From Bacillota bacterium (GTDB lineage Bacteria > Bacillota > Clostridia > Christensenellales > Aristaeellaceae): DNA of 64,000 nt. Numbering within the stretch: the first letter of the stretch is position 1; every line of letters begins with the position of its first letter. A model generated the notes under the pieces. That model searched no databases. It worked only from the letters and a program-made list of their open reading frames with translations, and was not told the origin of the DNA. The stretch lies in the NCBI GenBank assembly GCA_023436585.1, contig JAEZIN010000018.1, positions 124,001-188,000 of the forward strand, given 5' to 3'. Both the position numbers and the translations under genes were made by a program. Below, in pieces: positions 1-7,587 of the stretch.

Positions 1-120
1 CGAGGCTATGGACGCCGCCGACTTTCCGATTCTTTCGCAGAAGTCTTTATGTAGCCGGGTACGTTTACTTTTCCAAGTTCTGCACCGGCTATTCATCCTA
101 TAGAATGGACAGGCGGAAGG

Positions 121-155
121 AAAATGAAACCTCCGCAACCAAATAATTGCGGAGG
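121..155 (-). terminator. Rho-independent terminator of the xylanase gene
   Basis: A 9-bp perfect stem (arms 130-138 and 147-155) with an 8-base loop lies 20 bases past the xylanase stop codon. Read on the minus strand it is followed by a T-rich stretch (TTTCATTTTCC). Bases 1-120 upstream hold no gene that I can recognise. Confidence 0.8.
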
Positions 156-175
156 CCAAATAAAGGAAACAAGTT

Positions 176-3157
176 TTACTTCAATTCGATCAGCCCGAAT
201 ACCTTCGTATCCTTCCAGCCGGTGTCGCTGGCATCGCAGAAATTCAAAAGCGTACGCCTGCCGTCGGCGGTGGCATTGTTGTAGCGGATATCAAAGCCCG
301 CAACGCTTCCCTTATCCATGACGGAAATGAAGGGAATGGCTATTTCCGCCGTAAAGCCCATGTCCCCTGCAAAGACGCGGGTGACCGGCGTCACCGTGCC
401 GTGGTCGACGGTCAGCAGGTTTTCAAAATTCACCCTGTACTGGCCGTCGTCATCTTCATAAGCACCGGTACGGTGGTTGCCTTCGTCGAGGAAGACTTCT
501 ACGGAATCCTGCATGTAGGTGCTGGCGTTGCTGCTGTCAAGGTGCGGGTCAGTAACATTTACAAGCACATACAGCGTATCCGGCTGCCAAAGCGCCCGGA
601 AGGTGACCTCCACCTTACCATCCTCATCCGCGTTGCCGGACTGCGTTGCAGCCACCTTAAAAACAGGTGCGGTTTCCCAAAGGGGGTCCAGCGCCGCCCC
701 CGCCATATCCGGCCTGCCCATGATGGCCACAGCACAGAGATTCAGCGTCAGAAGGTTCAATTTGCCCATTTGCCGGCTGGCGGAGGCATTCTGCTTGTCA
801 TTCCAGGCCAGGTGGTTTTCTCCGTCATGGACCAGCACATCAAAGTCCAGTGTTCCGCCGGCCTTTAAGGATACGGGCACCGCCACCGTCACCGTATACC
901 CGCCGTCCGTTTCCGCGCCATCCTTGCGGTATGCTTTTAACTCAGTTCCGCCCGCGTACACGGTGACGGAATCATTCTCCCCCGCGGCCTGATCCTTCAC
1001 GCGGACCTGCACATACAGCCCCTTTTCATCATACAGCACACGGAACGCATGGCTGCCGAAAGAATAGGCAGTAGCTTTATTAAAGTTTTCAGCACTGGGT
1101 TCCGCCGGACCGTAGCCGTTGGCCGCCTGCTTCTCCAAGGGAAGCTGACTAGGGTCCGCCCAGGCCCAGAAGGCGGGCTTGGGGGCCATATCCTTATCGA
1201 AAAGCATGGGGAATTCCTTGTTCTTCCAGCTCAGGTCGTCGGATGTGCCCCATACGATGACGGCATCAACTGCATCTGCAAAGCCCAGGAATGTATCCAT
1301 CAGGCTTTGATACCGCTTGGCCTGGGCCAAAAGGGATTCGGAGGTATCGGACGGGATGGGGATATCCAGTTCAGAAACGCGTATCCGAAGCCCCAGGTTT
1401 TTGAAATACGCCATGGCATCGCTGATTTGCTTGATGGAAGGCGTCGTCAGCTGGTAATGGCCCTGGAAGCCGATGCCGTCCGCCACGCCGGCGTCCGTCA
1501 ATTGCTTCATGACAGCCTTGATGCCTGTGAGCTTGGGCTCATAGACCTCGGAATAATCGTTGTAGAACAGCTTCGTGCCCTCGGGCGCGTACTTGCGGGC
1601 AAAGGAGAAAGCCTGCAGTATATAATCCTCTCCCACCGTATCCATCCAGTAAGTCCCATTCTTATCATCCAGTGTCTTTTTTCCACGCAGCTGCCCATTG
1701 CCGTCCAATACCGCTTCGTTCACCACATCCCAGGAAAGCACAACGCCCCTGTAGTTCTCATCAAGGTATTTCATGACCGAAGCGATATAGCTTTCAAGCC
1801 GTAAAAGCATCGTCTCACGGCCGGCCAGCGCGCCGTCCTCCGTGTAGTCCTCCGTAAAAAAGCTTCTGGGCGTTTGGGAATGCCACACCAGCACATGGCC
1901 GTGCACAGCGATTCCGTTTGCCATGGCGTAATCCAGCAGGGGCTTTGCAGCATCGAACTTCACCGCGGGGTGCGTGTTGTCGCCCGCCTTTGCCAGTTCA
2001 CGGCTCTTTTGCGCGTCGAACACGTTCTCCGGCTTCAACTCGTTTTCCGGGGTGAAGGAGTTGAACTGGGAGGCAAGGAAATCCATGCGCTCCCGATTGG
2101 CCGACTGGGACTGGCCCACCGCACAGCCCATCAGGAAATCTGCCTTGTACTTTTCCTTCAGGGAAGGCAGATCGCCGCGGTATTTTTCGCCTTTCTTCGT
2201 GACTGAAAAATCGTCCACGAAATAGCTGACCGTAGGTTTGTTCAAAGTTTCCACGTACAGCACCGTATTCTCCACGCCGGGTCCTGCGGCAAAGCCGGCC
2301 GAAAGCTCCACCCACTCGCCGCTTGGGGCCGTTTTCCTGTTCAGGTTCACATAGCTTTCCTGACCGCCCCTTGTAATGGCGGCTGAGAGGATGAACTCCA
2401 CATCAGCACCAGTATCCTGCCGCACATAGCATGTGATATCATACGTTTTTCCGGCCGTGAAAGAAAAGCTCCGCCCGGGGCTGTGCCAGTTGTCACTGCG
2501 GCCTGTAATCTGAAGGCTCTGCGTGCCGGTATGGGCGGTTTCTTTGGAAACAGCAGTAACAGCGCCACCTCCGCTGCGGGGGAACCAGCCATCAAGTTCC
2601 ACGCCGCCTTCAAAGCCGCCGAAGTAATCCTGGAATGAATCCTCCGCCGGTGCCTCCGACTGCGGCTTATCAACGCTTACCTGAATATCATCCACGTAAA
2701 AGCTGACGCCGTTCATGTTCGCCCCGTATGTCTGGAAGCGTATGTTGCCAAGCTCCGTCGCGGTGAACGTGCCCTTGACCTGCGTCCAGGTTTTGGGCTC
2801 CACAGTGGCACGCGCCAGTTCCGCATAGCTGCCCCCGCCAAGACCTGCCTTGATGATGCCTGCCTCTTTCCCCTCATGATAGGCATAGAAGGAGATGGTC
2901 ACCGTATCCCCGGCCTGGATACCCAGGCTGGCCATGGGATAATACGCAGCGTCGTAATCGTTTTGGCTCCTGTTTTCAATACCCAGACTGTACGCGCCTG
3001 CATGGGCAACAGGGCTTTGAATCAATTGGCAGCTTCCGCTTTTCACAAAGCCGCCGGTACCGCCCTCAAAATCCAGAAAAGCGTTTGCCTGCGCCGCCGG
3101 GGCGAGCAAGAGAACAGTCACAAGAACCAGAAAGCAAATGCCCCATTTTGTTTTCAT
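176..3157 (-). CDS. Secreted multidomain GH10 endo-1,4-beta-xylanase
   Basis: Cleaves beta-1,4-xylan outside the cell. The 993-residue protein starts with a signal peptide (about 1-25, hydrophobic core then AAQANA). Two beta-sandwich carbohydrate-binding modules of the CBM4/9/22 type follow (about 25-165 and 180-325, each ending in YVDDI/FVDDF). Next is a GH10 barrel (about 340-680) with HGHVLVWH, acid/base Glu481 in WDVVNEA and nucleophile Glu596 in RVSELDIP. The C-terminal third resembles CBM9-type domains. No SLH, sortase or dockerin signal is seen, so it is probably released. The ATG at 3157 is preferred over an upstream ATG at 3184 because GGGAGAGG lies just before it. It is the last gene of a minus-strand run with the ABC exporter and a nitroreductase; a terminator follows. 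Family is certain; CBM family numbers are less so. Confidence 0.95.
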   Translation of the reverse strand: MKTKWGICFLVLVTVLLLAPAAQANAFLDFEGGTGGFVKSGSCQLIQSPVAHAGAYSLGIENRSQNDYDAAYYPMASLGIQAGDTVTISFYAYHEGKEAGIIKAGLGGGSYAELARATVEPKTWTQVKGTFTATELGNIRFQTYGANMNGVSFYVDDIQVSVDKPQSEAPAEDSFQDYFGGFEGGVELDGWFPRSGGGAVTAVSKETAHTGTQSLQITGRSDNWHSPGRSFSFTAGKTYDITCYVRQDTGADVEFILSAAITRGGQESYVNLNRKTAPSGEWVELSAGFAAGPGVENTVLYVETLNKPTVSYFVDDFSVTKKGEKYRGDLPSLKEKYKADFLMGCAVGQSQSANRERMDFLASQFNSFTPENELKPENVFDAQKSRELAKAGDNTHPAVKFDAAKPLLDYAMANGIAVHGHVLVWHSQTPRSFFTEDYTEDGALAGRETMLLRLESYIASVMKYLDENYRGVVLSWDVVNEAVLDGNGQLRGKKTLDDKNGTYWMDTVGEDYILQAFSFARKYAPEGTKLFYNDYSEVYEPKLTGIKAVMKQLTDAGVADGIGFQGHYQLTTPSIKQISDAMAYFKNLGLRIRVSELDIPIPSDTSESLLAQAKRYQSLMDTFLGFADAVDAVIVWGTSDDLSWKNKEFPMLFDKDMAPKPAFWAWADPSQLPLEKQAANGYGPAEPSAENFNKATAYSFGSHAFRVLYDEKGLYVQVRVKDQAAGENDSVTVYAGGTELKAYRKDGAETDGGYTVTVAVPVSLKAGGTLDFDVLVHDGENHLAWNDKQNASASRQMGKLNLLTLNLCAVAIMGRPDMAGAALDPLWETAPVFKVAATQSGNADEDGKVEVTFRALWQPDTLYVLVNVTDPHLDSSNASTYMQDSVEVFLDEGNHRTGAYEDDDGQYRVNFENLLTVDHGTVTPVTRVFAGDMGFTAEIAIPFISVMDKGSVAGFDIRYNNATADGRRTLLNFCDASDTGWKDTKVFGLIELK

Positions 3158-3205
3158 TTGTCCCTCTCCCTTTCGTCTGCGCACGCGGCGGGTGAAAGCG
3201 GCAGC

Positions 3206-4492
3206 TTATGCCCTTGCCTTGCGTGCCGCCCTGAGCACGCGTATAAGTTCGCCCATCCTGGGCGGTTTGCCGTACATCAATACACCGATACGGTAGATGC
3301 GCGCCGAAAGCACGCCAATAAACGCCGTAGAGGCAATCAACAATATGACGGAGATTACGATTTCATACCATGCCGGGCTTGCCATGGCGATGCGCGCGAA
3401 CATGGCCATAGGCGATGTGAAGGGCAGGTACGAGCAGAACATCATGGCTGCGTTTTCTATATTGCCGGTAGATATGGACATGACCACCACCATGAAGGCG
3501 ATGATGAAGCCGAACATCACCGGCAGCGTCATGGTGTTCACATCCTCCGTGCGGTTGGCCAGGGAGCCGATGGCGCCGAACAGAAAGGCATACAGGAAAT
3601 AGCCCAGCACAAAGAACAAAAGCGCAAAGCCCACAATGTTCAGCGGCATGTTGAATATGGAGGCGATGATATCATTCCCCGCCCAGGATGCCTGGTTGAG
3701 GTGGAAGAACAGGATGGCGGAACCGAAGATGGCCACCATCTGGAACAGCCCCGCCATGCCTGAGCCAATGACTTTTCCGAATAAAAGGCTGTTGGGCCGG
3801 GCCGAGGTGATGAGCAGCTCCATGGTGCGGGAGCTTTTTTCCGTGGCCACGGCGGTGGATACAAGCTGTCCATAGATGAGGATGGCCATGTACAGCGCGA
3901 AGATCAGCGCATACGTATAGAAGAAGGTTTCCATCTGGCTGACGCCCAGGTTTTCCACCGACACATTCACCGGCGGCATCAGAATCGAAGGGATATCCTC
4001 CGCAGCCACGCCAAGCGCCTTCAGTTTTTCCAGCCTGTAGGCCGACTGCAGTGCACCGGTCAGCCAGGCCGCGGAGTTGTCGTACATCCCCTGGTTTCTT
4101 GCGATATACTTAAGCTTCCCGGCGCTTTCGATCACAACGGCGCCTTCATATGTGCCAGCAGCAACCTGCTCCCGCACTGTCTGCTCGTCAGTGTTTACCA
4201 CCTGGGGCGTAACCCCGTACAGGGAGGATGAAAACTGCTTCAGCGCCTCCTTACTCAAGGCACCATTCTGATTGATGATGGCCACCGGCGGGCCAGACTG
4301 GACAGGCGCCTGCACAACAGGCCCCCCGGCCCCATTAACCCCGGCCGGTTCTTTTATAAGCAGGCCCTTTATCGTAGGGAATGACAATACGACGGCGACG
4401 ATCAGCGCAAACGCCAAAGTCATCCCCATATATACCTTGTTTTTGAAGTATCCCTTCAGTTCAAAACGAAGCACGGATAGAAACTGCTTCAT
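3206..4492 (-). CDS. ABC-2 type exporter permease, NatB-like
   Basis: Membrane subunit of an ABC exporter. The layout of the 428 residues is typical of NatB/YhaP proteins: one N-terminal membrane helix (about 20-40), a large extracytoplasmic domain of about 150 residues, then about six hydrophobic helices (from FFYTYALIFALYMAILIYG onward). The start at 4492 follows GAGGAGG with good spacing; an in-frame ATG 48 bases upstream has no such site and would overlap the ATPase gene. It lies 10 bases after the ATPase gene and 48 bases before the xylanase. NatAB of Bacillus extrudes sodium, but many relatives export peptides, antibiotics or lipids, so the substrate is open. Confidence 0.85.
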   Translation of the reverse strand: MKQFLSVLRFELKGYFKNKVYMGMTLAFALIVAVVLSFPTIKGLLIKEPAGVNGAGGPVVQAPVQSGPPVAIINQNGALSKEALKQFSSSLYGVTPQVVNTDEQTVREQVAAGTYEGAVVIESAGKLKYIARNQGMYDNSAAWLTGALQSAYRLEKLKALGVAAEDIPSILMPPVNVSVENLGVSQMETFFYTYALIFALYMAILIYGQLVSTAVATEKSSRTMELLITSARPNSLLFGKVIGSGMAGLFQMVAIFGSAILFFHLNQASWAGNDIIASIFNMPLNIVGFALLFFVLGYFLYAFLFGAIGSLANRTEDVNTMTLPVMFGFIIAFMVVVMSISTGNIENAAMMFCSYLPFTSPMAMFARIAMASPAWYEIVISVILLIASTAFIGVLSARIYRIGVLMYGKPPRMGELIRVLRAARKARA

Positions 4493-4502
4493 ACGCTCCT
4501 CC

Positions 4503-5408
4503 TCAAACGGCCGCGCCGGTGTACTCGACAAAAATATCATTCAGGGAAGGCTCGAAGACGCGGTAACCCTCCACCGCCATGCCTTCCCCCGCCATGGCGC
4601 CTAACAGGGGCAGCGTTTCCTCCACAGCATGCACATGCATGTGCAGCGCGCCATCCGCGATTTCGGCCTTAAGCCCCTTCCCCTTTACATACATCAGCGC
4701 CTTCTCCTGCTGGCCGGGAGCCACTTCCGCTACGATGTGGCGGCGGTCATAGCTGCGCTTGTGCGCGGCGATGGATGTATCCAGCACGATGCGGCCCTGG
4801 TTGAGGATGGCGATGTTCTGGCAAAACTCCTCCACATAGTTCATTTGATGGCTGGAGAACAGAACGATTTTGCCCGCCGTAATGCATTCCCGCACGATAT
4901 CCTTGAGCAGGATGGCGTTCACCGGGTCCAGCCCGGAAAAAGGCTCATCCAGGATCACGATTTGAGGATCGCCAAGCATGGCCACGGCAAGCTGTATCTT
5001 CTGCTGGTTGCCCTTGGAAAGCGTATCCACCTTCTTGTTGGCATAGTCGCCAAGCTCCATGCGGTCCAGCCACTTTTTGGCTTCCTCACGCGCCTTTGCA
5101 GGGTTCAGTCCCCGCAGCGTGCCCAGGTATGTCAGCTGGTCCAATATCAGCCGTTTGGGATACAGCCCGCGCTCCTCCGGCAGGTAGCCGATACGGTAAT
5201 CGCCCCGCTTGAATGGCTTCCCGTCCAGCAGCACCTGCCCGCCGTCGGGGGCAAACACATCCATCACAATGCGCAGCGTGGTGGTCTTGCCCGCGCCGTT
5301 CCTGCCTAAAAGGCCCACGGAACGCCCGCTTTCCACCGAAAAACCGATCCCCTTCAATACTTCCTTTTCACCAAACCGCTTTTCGACTTGTAAAAGCTCA
5401 AGCTTCAT
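4503..5408 (-). CDS. ABC transporter ATP-binding protein, NatA-like
   Basis: ATPase subunit that powers the permease encoded next to it. Walker A GRNGAGKT is at 35-42, the Q-loop region follows YLPEERGLYP, the signature is a degenerate LSKGNQQ (130-136), and Walker B is VILDEP with catalytic Glu near 155. The LSKGNQQK variant and the extra C-terminal 80 residues are usual for NatA/YhaQ-type exporter ATPases. A ribosome site (GGAGG) precedes the ATG. No terminator separates it from the nitroreductase upstream (22 bases) or the permease downstream (10 bases), so one transcript is likely. Confidence 0.9.
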   Translation of the reverse strand: MKLELLQVEKRFGEKEVLKGIGFSVESGRSVGLLGRNGAGKTTTLRIVMDVFAPDGGQVLLDGKPFKRGDYRIGYLPEERGLYPKRLILDQLTYLGTLRGLNPAKAREEAKKWLDRMELGDYANKKVDTLSKGNQQKIQLAVAMLGDPQIVILDEPFSGLDPVNAILLKDIVRECITAGKIVLFSSHQMNYVEEFCQNIAILNQGRIVLDTSIAAHKRSYDRRHIVAEVAPGQQEKALMYVKGKGLKAEIADGALHMHVHAVEETLPLLGAMAGEGMAVEGYRVFEPSLNDIFVEYTGAAV

Positions 5409-5430
5409 TCCTTTTAATCCTCCAGACTTT

Positions 5431-6054
5431 TTACCAGTGATTCAAATGGATCTTGCCGTCTATATCCACGGGATGCTGGCGGATCACAGGCTGTCTTAAA
5501 GCGGGATAGCCCATCGCCAGATAGCAGGGAATTTCATACCCCTCCGGCACTTTCAGCGCAGCCTTGAGGAAGCCTGCTTCCTCATCAAAGGGGATGCGGG
5601 TGACACCCTGTATGCCCTCGCTTGCGGCGGCCAGGAGCATATTCTCAATGCAGCACCAAATGGAGGCAAAGCCGTTCAGGGAAGATAGGCTGCCGGGCTT
5701 CAAGAGCGGCTCATACTGCCGGAACAGCGGAATGATCAGGCAGCCCGTCTCCACCAGCATCCTGTGCTGCTTGGGGATGGCGTCTATATACATCTCCCGC
5801 TGGCTGTCTTCCACAAGGCCCCAGTGGTCCACAATGTCCACCGCTTCCTTCTGTTCCCTGTCGCGCACCTTCTGGACGGCTTTCAGCCTATCCTGCTTAT
5901 CAGGAAATACAATGAATTCCCATTCCCGCATGTGGTTGTTGGTAGGCGCCTTAAGCCCGGTCTCGATGATCCGCCTGATCACGGCGTGCTCAATGGGCCT
6001 GTCCTCAAAATCGCGCACCGTCCGGCGGGATGCTATGGCTTCGTAGATATCCAT
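5431..6054 (-). CDS. Nitroreductase-family flavoprotein
   Basis: A 207-residue NAD(P)H-dependent FMN oxidoreductase of the nitroreductase fold. The opening (MDIYEAIASRRTVRDF) carries the family's FMN-phosphate-binding arginines, and PTNNHMREW corresponds to the second FMN contact. The start at 6054 has GGGAGGAT eight bases upstream; three in-frame upstream ATGs lie in or before the promoter and are unlikely. First gene of a putative four-gene minus-strand transcript with the ABC exporter and xylanase. The physiological substrate cannot be told from sequence; relatives reduce nitroaromatics, quinones or flavins. Confidence 0.85.
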   Translation of the reverse strand: MDIYEAIASRRTVRDFEDRPIEHAVIRRIIETGLKAPTNNHMREWEFIVFPDKQDRLKAVQKVRDREQKEAVDIVDHWGLVEDSQREMYIDAIPKQHRMLVETGCLIIPLFRQYEPLLKPGSLSSLNGFASIWCCIENMLLAAASEGIQGVTRIPFDEEAGFLKAALKVPEGYEIPCYLAMGYPALRQPVIRQHPVDIDGKIHLNHW

Positions 6055-6084
6055 GCAGTAATCCTCCCTGTTCATACAGTAATA

Positions 6085-6113
6085 ATAGTACATAGGTTCA
6101 TAACGATTGTCAA
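6085..6113 (-). promoter_or_regulatory. Sigma-A promoter for the nitroreductase/ABC/xylanase run
   Basis: TTGACA (6108-6113), a 17-base spacer and TACTAT (6085-6090) on the minus strand. It is placed 31 bases before the nitroreductase start, and no other strong promoter is seen down to the xylanase. Confidence 0.75.
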
Positions 6114-6167
6114 TCATATCCATTCGCAAAACGCTCATCCACGGCTGATTCCTACAAATGCAGGCAT

Positions 6168-6203
6168 GAAAAAACAGGCGGCGCATAGGCAGCCTGTTTT
6201 TTC
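6168..6203 (-). terminator. Terminator of the serine hydrolase gene
   Basis: An 11-bp perfect stem (6169-6179 with 6192-6202) in which the minus-strand 3' arm ends in six T residues. It begins 14 bases past the serine hydrolase stop and isolates that gene from the nitroreductase promoter. Confidence 0.85.
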
Positions 6204-6215
6204 AAAACGCCTGTG

Positions 6216-7403
6216 CTAAAAACCCAATTGCTTCTCCACAGCCTCCGTCAAACAAGGGATGAACAGCTCATGGGAAGGCGGTATACGCTGGATGCCAAAC
6301 AACAGCGTCGTGCGGCGGACGGGGTCGATGCGCATGGATACGCCGGCCAGGCCGTTCCAGCCGAAGGAACCGATGCTTTCATGGATGGAGGACTGTGTGG
6401 GATCCATCATCACCCGCATCTGAAAGCCGTAACCGTACCCGTTCTCATCCGCCCAGGTACAGCCAAGCCGCTGTTCTTTCGTCAGCTGGTTTTGGGTCAT
6501 GATGTCCACCGTCTCGGGCTTCAATATACGTACGCCATTAAGCTCGCCGTGGTTTAAGAGCATCCTGGCAAACCGGGTATAGTCGTCCACCGTTGAAAAC
6601 AGCCCGCCGCCGCCGGACTCGAAGCCGTCTTCCTCAATCATGTCCAGCTCGCGCTTCTTGGGCCTGCGCACAAGCCCGGTTTTGCCTGGCGCATATGTGG
6701 GGGCGATCCTTGCGTGCTTTTCCTTGGGCACGCGGAAGCCTGTATCCGGCATATGCAAAGGATCGAGTATCCTCTCCTTCAGGTATACGCCCAACTCCTT
6801 GCCTGTGGCCGCAATGATCAGCGCACCCAGCACATCGGCGCTGAAGCCATACTTCCAGCGTTCGCCGGGATGGAAGCAAAGGGGGCACCCGGCCATCAAT
6901 CGGACGACCTCCCTGGTGCTGACGCGTTTCCCCAGCGCTTCCTGGGCAGCGATATGGCGGAAGGCCTTGGCATAGTACCTTGTGACCTCCTTGAGCACAG
7001 GATCATCCGTTGCCCGGTCGGCCGGATAAGGTATGCCGGAGGTCATGGTCAACAGATCAAACACCGTGATCTCACGCTTTGCCGGTTCCAGTATGGCTTC
7101 GCCATCCCGGATCACGCACACATTGACATCCTTCCACTCGGGAAGGAAGCGTGAGATGGGCATATCCAGGGAAAAGACGCCTTCCTCCACAAGCGTCATC
7201 ACAGCCACGGCGGTCATGGGCTTGGTGGTGGAATACATGCGCAATATTGCATCCCGCGCAAAGGGGCGCCGGGATTGCAGGTCGGCCAGGCCGGCGCAGC
7301 GGAAAATCTCCTCTTTTCCTTCCACCGTCACAAGTGCGGATACGCCTGCCGCCAGTTTCTTTTCCACAAAGGAATGAAGGACTTCCATGATGCGGTCCGC
7401 CAT
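6216..7403 (-). CDS. Serine hydrolase of the class C beta-lactamase/esterase family
   Basis: A 395-residue penicillin-binding-protein-fold hydrolase (Pfam beta-lactamase family). The catalytic SxxK is STTK at 58-61, and the second motif is YGFS with Tyr185. No signal peptide or membrane helix is visible, so it is probably cytoplasmic and acts as an esterase or amidase, not as a secreted beta-lactamase. The ATG at 7403 follows a GGGGGG ribosome site. It is monocistronic, with its own promoter and terminator. Substrate unknown. Confidence 0.85.
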   Translation of the reverse strand: MADRIMEVLHSFVEKKLAAGVSALVTVEGKEEIFRCAGLADLQSRRPFARDAILRMYSTTKPMTAVAVMTLVEEGVFSLDMPISRFLPEWKDVNVCVIRDGEAILEPAKREITVFDLLTMTSGIPYPADRATDDPVLKEVTRYYAKAFRHIAAQEALGKRVSTREVVRLMAGCPLCFHPGERWKYGFSADVLGALIIAATGKELGVYLKERILDPLHMPDTGFRVPKEKHARIAPTYAPGKTGLVRRPKKRELDMIEEDGFESGGGGLFSTVDDYTRFARMLLNHGELNGVRILKPETVDIMTQNQLTKEQRLGCTWADENGYGYGFQMRVMMDPTQSSIHESIGSFGWNGLAGVSMRIDPVRRTTLLFGIQRIPPSHELFIPCLTEAVEKQLGF

Positions 7404-7435
7404 ATTGATCGCCCCCCGTTATTGTCTTTGCCTGC

Positions 7436-7464
7436 ATCATACGTCAGATATTTCCTTCTGTCAA
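7436..7464 (-). promoter_or_regulatory. Sigma-A promoter of the serine hydrolase
   Basis: TTGACA (7459-7464), a 17-base spacer and TATGAT (7436-7441) on the minus strand, 33 bases before the ATG. Confidence 0.8.
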
Positions 7465-7507
7465 CCGATAACCAGGCACTTGAAGAAAAGCACACTTGTT
7501 ACTATAT

Positions 7508-7563
7508 TTGATGGAATTCATATGGCGTATTTCCGCAGGATTCGCTATAATTGATTCCATCAA
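7508..7563 (+). promoter_or_regulatory. Probable promoter flanked by an inverted repeat, before the MalT-like regulator
   Basis: A perfect -10 box TATAAT (7546-7551) with a poor -35 is bracketed by a 10-bp perfect inverted repeat: TTGATGGAAT at 7508-7517 and ATTCCATCAA at 7554-7563, 46 bases centre to centre. The right arm overlaps the expected transcription start. A weak -35 with flanking half-sites fits a regulated, perhaps autoregulated, promoter; this is inference. Confidence 0.5.
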
Positions 7564-7587
7564 CCGACAGCACGCAGGGGGGCCGTT

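Noticed and set aside
1..120. Gene fragment at the left edge
   Set aside because: No frame with codon character or start/stop context could be supported in these bases.
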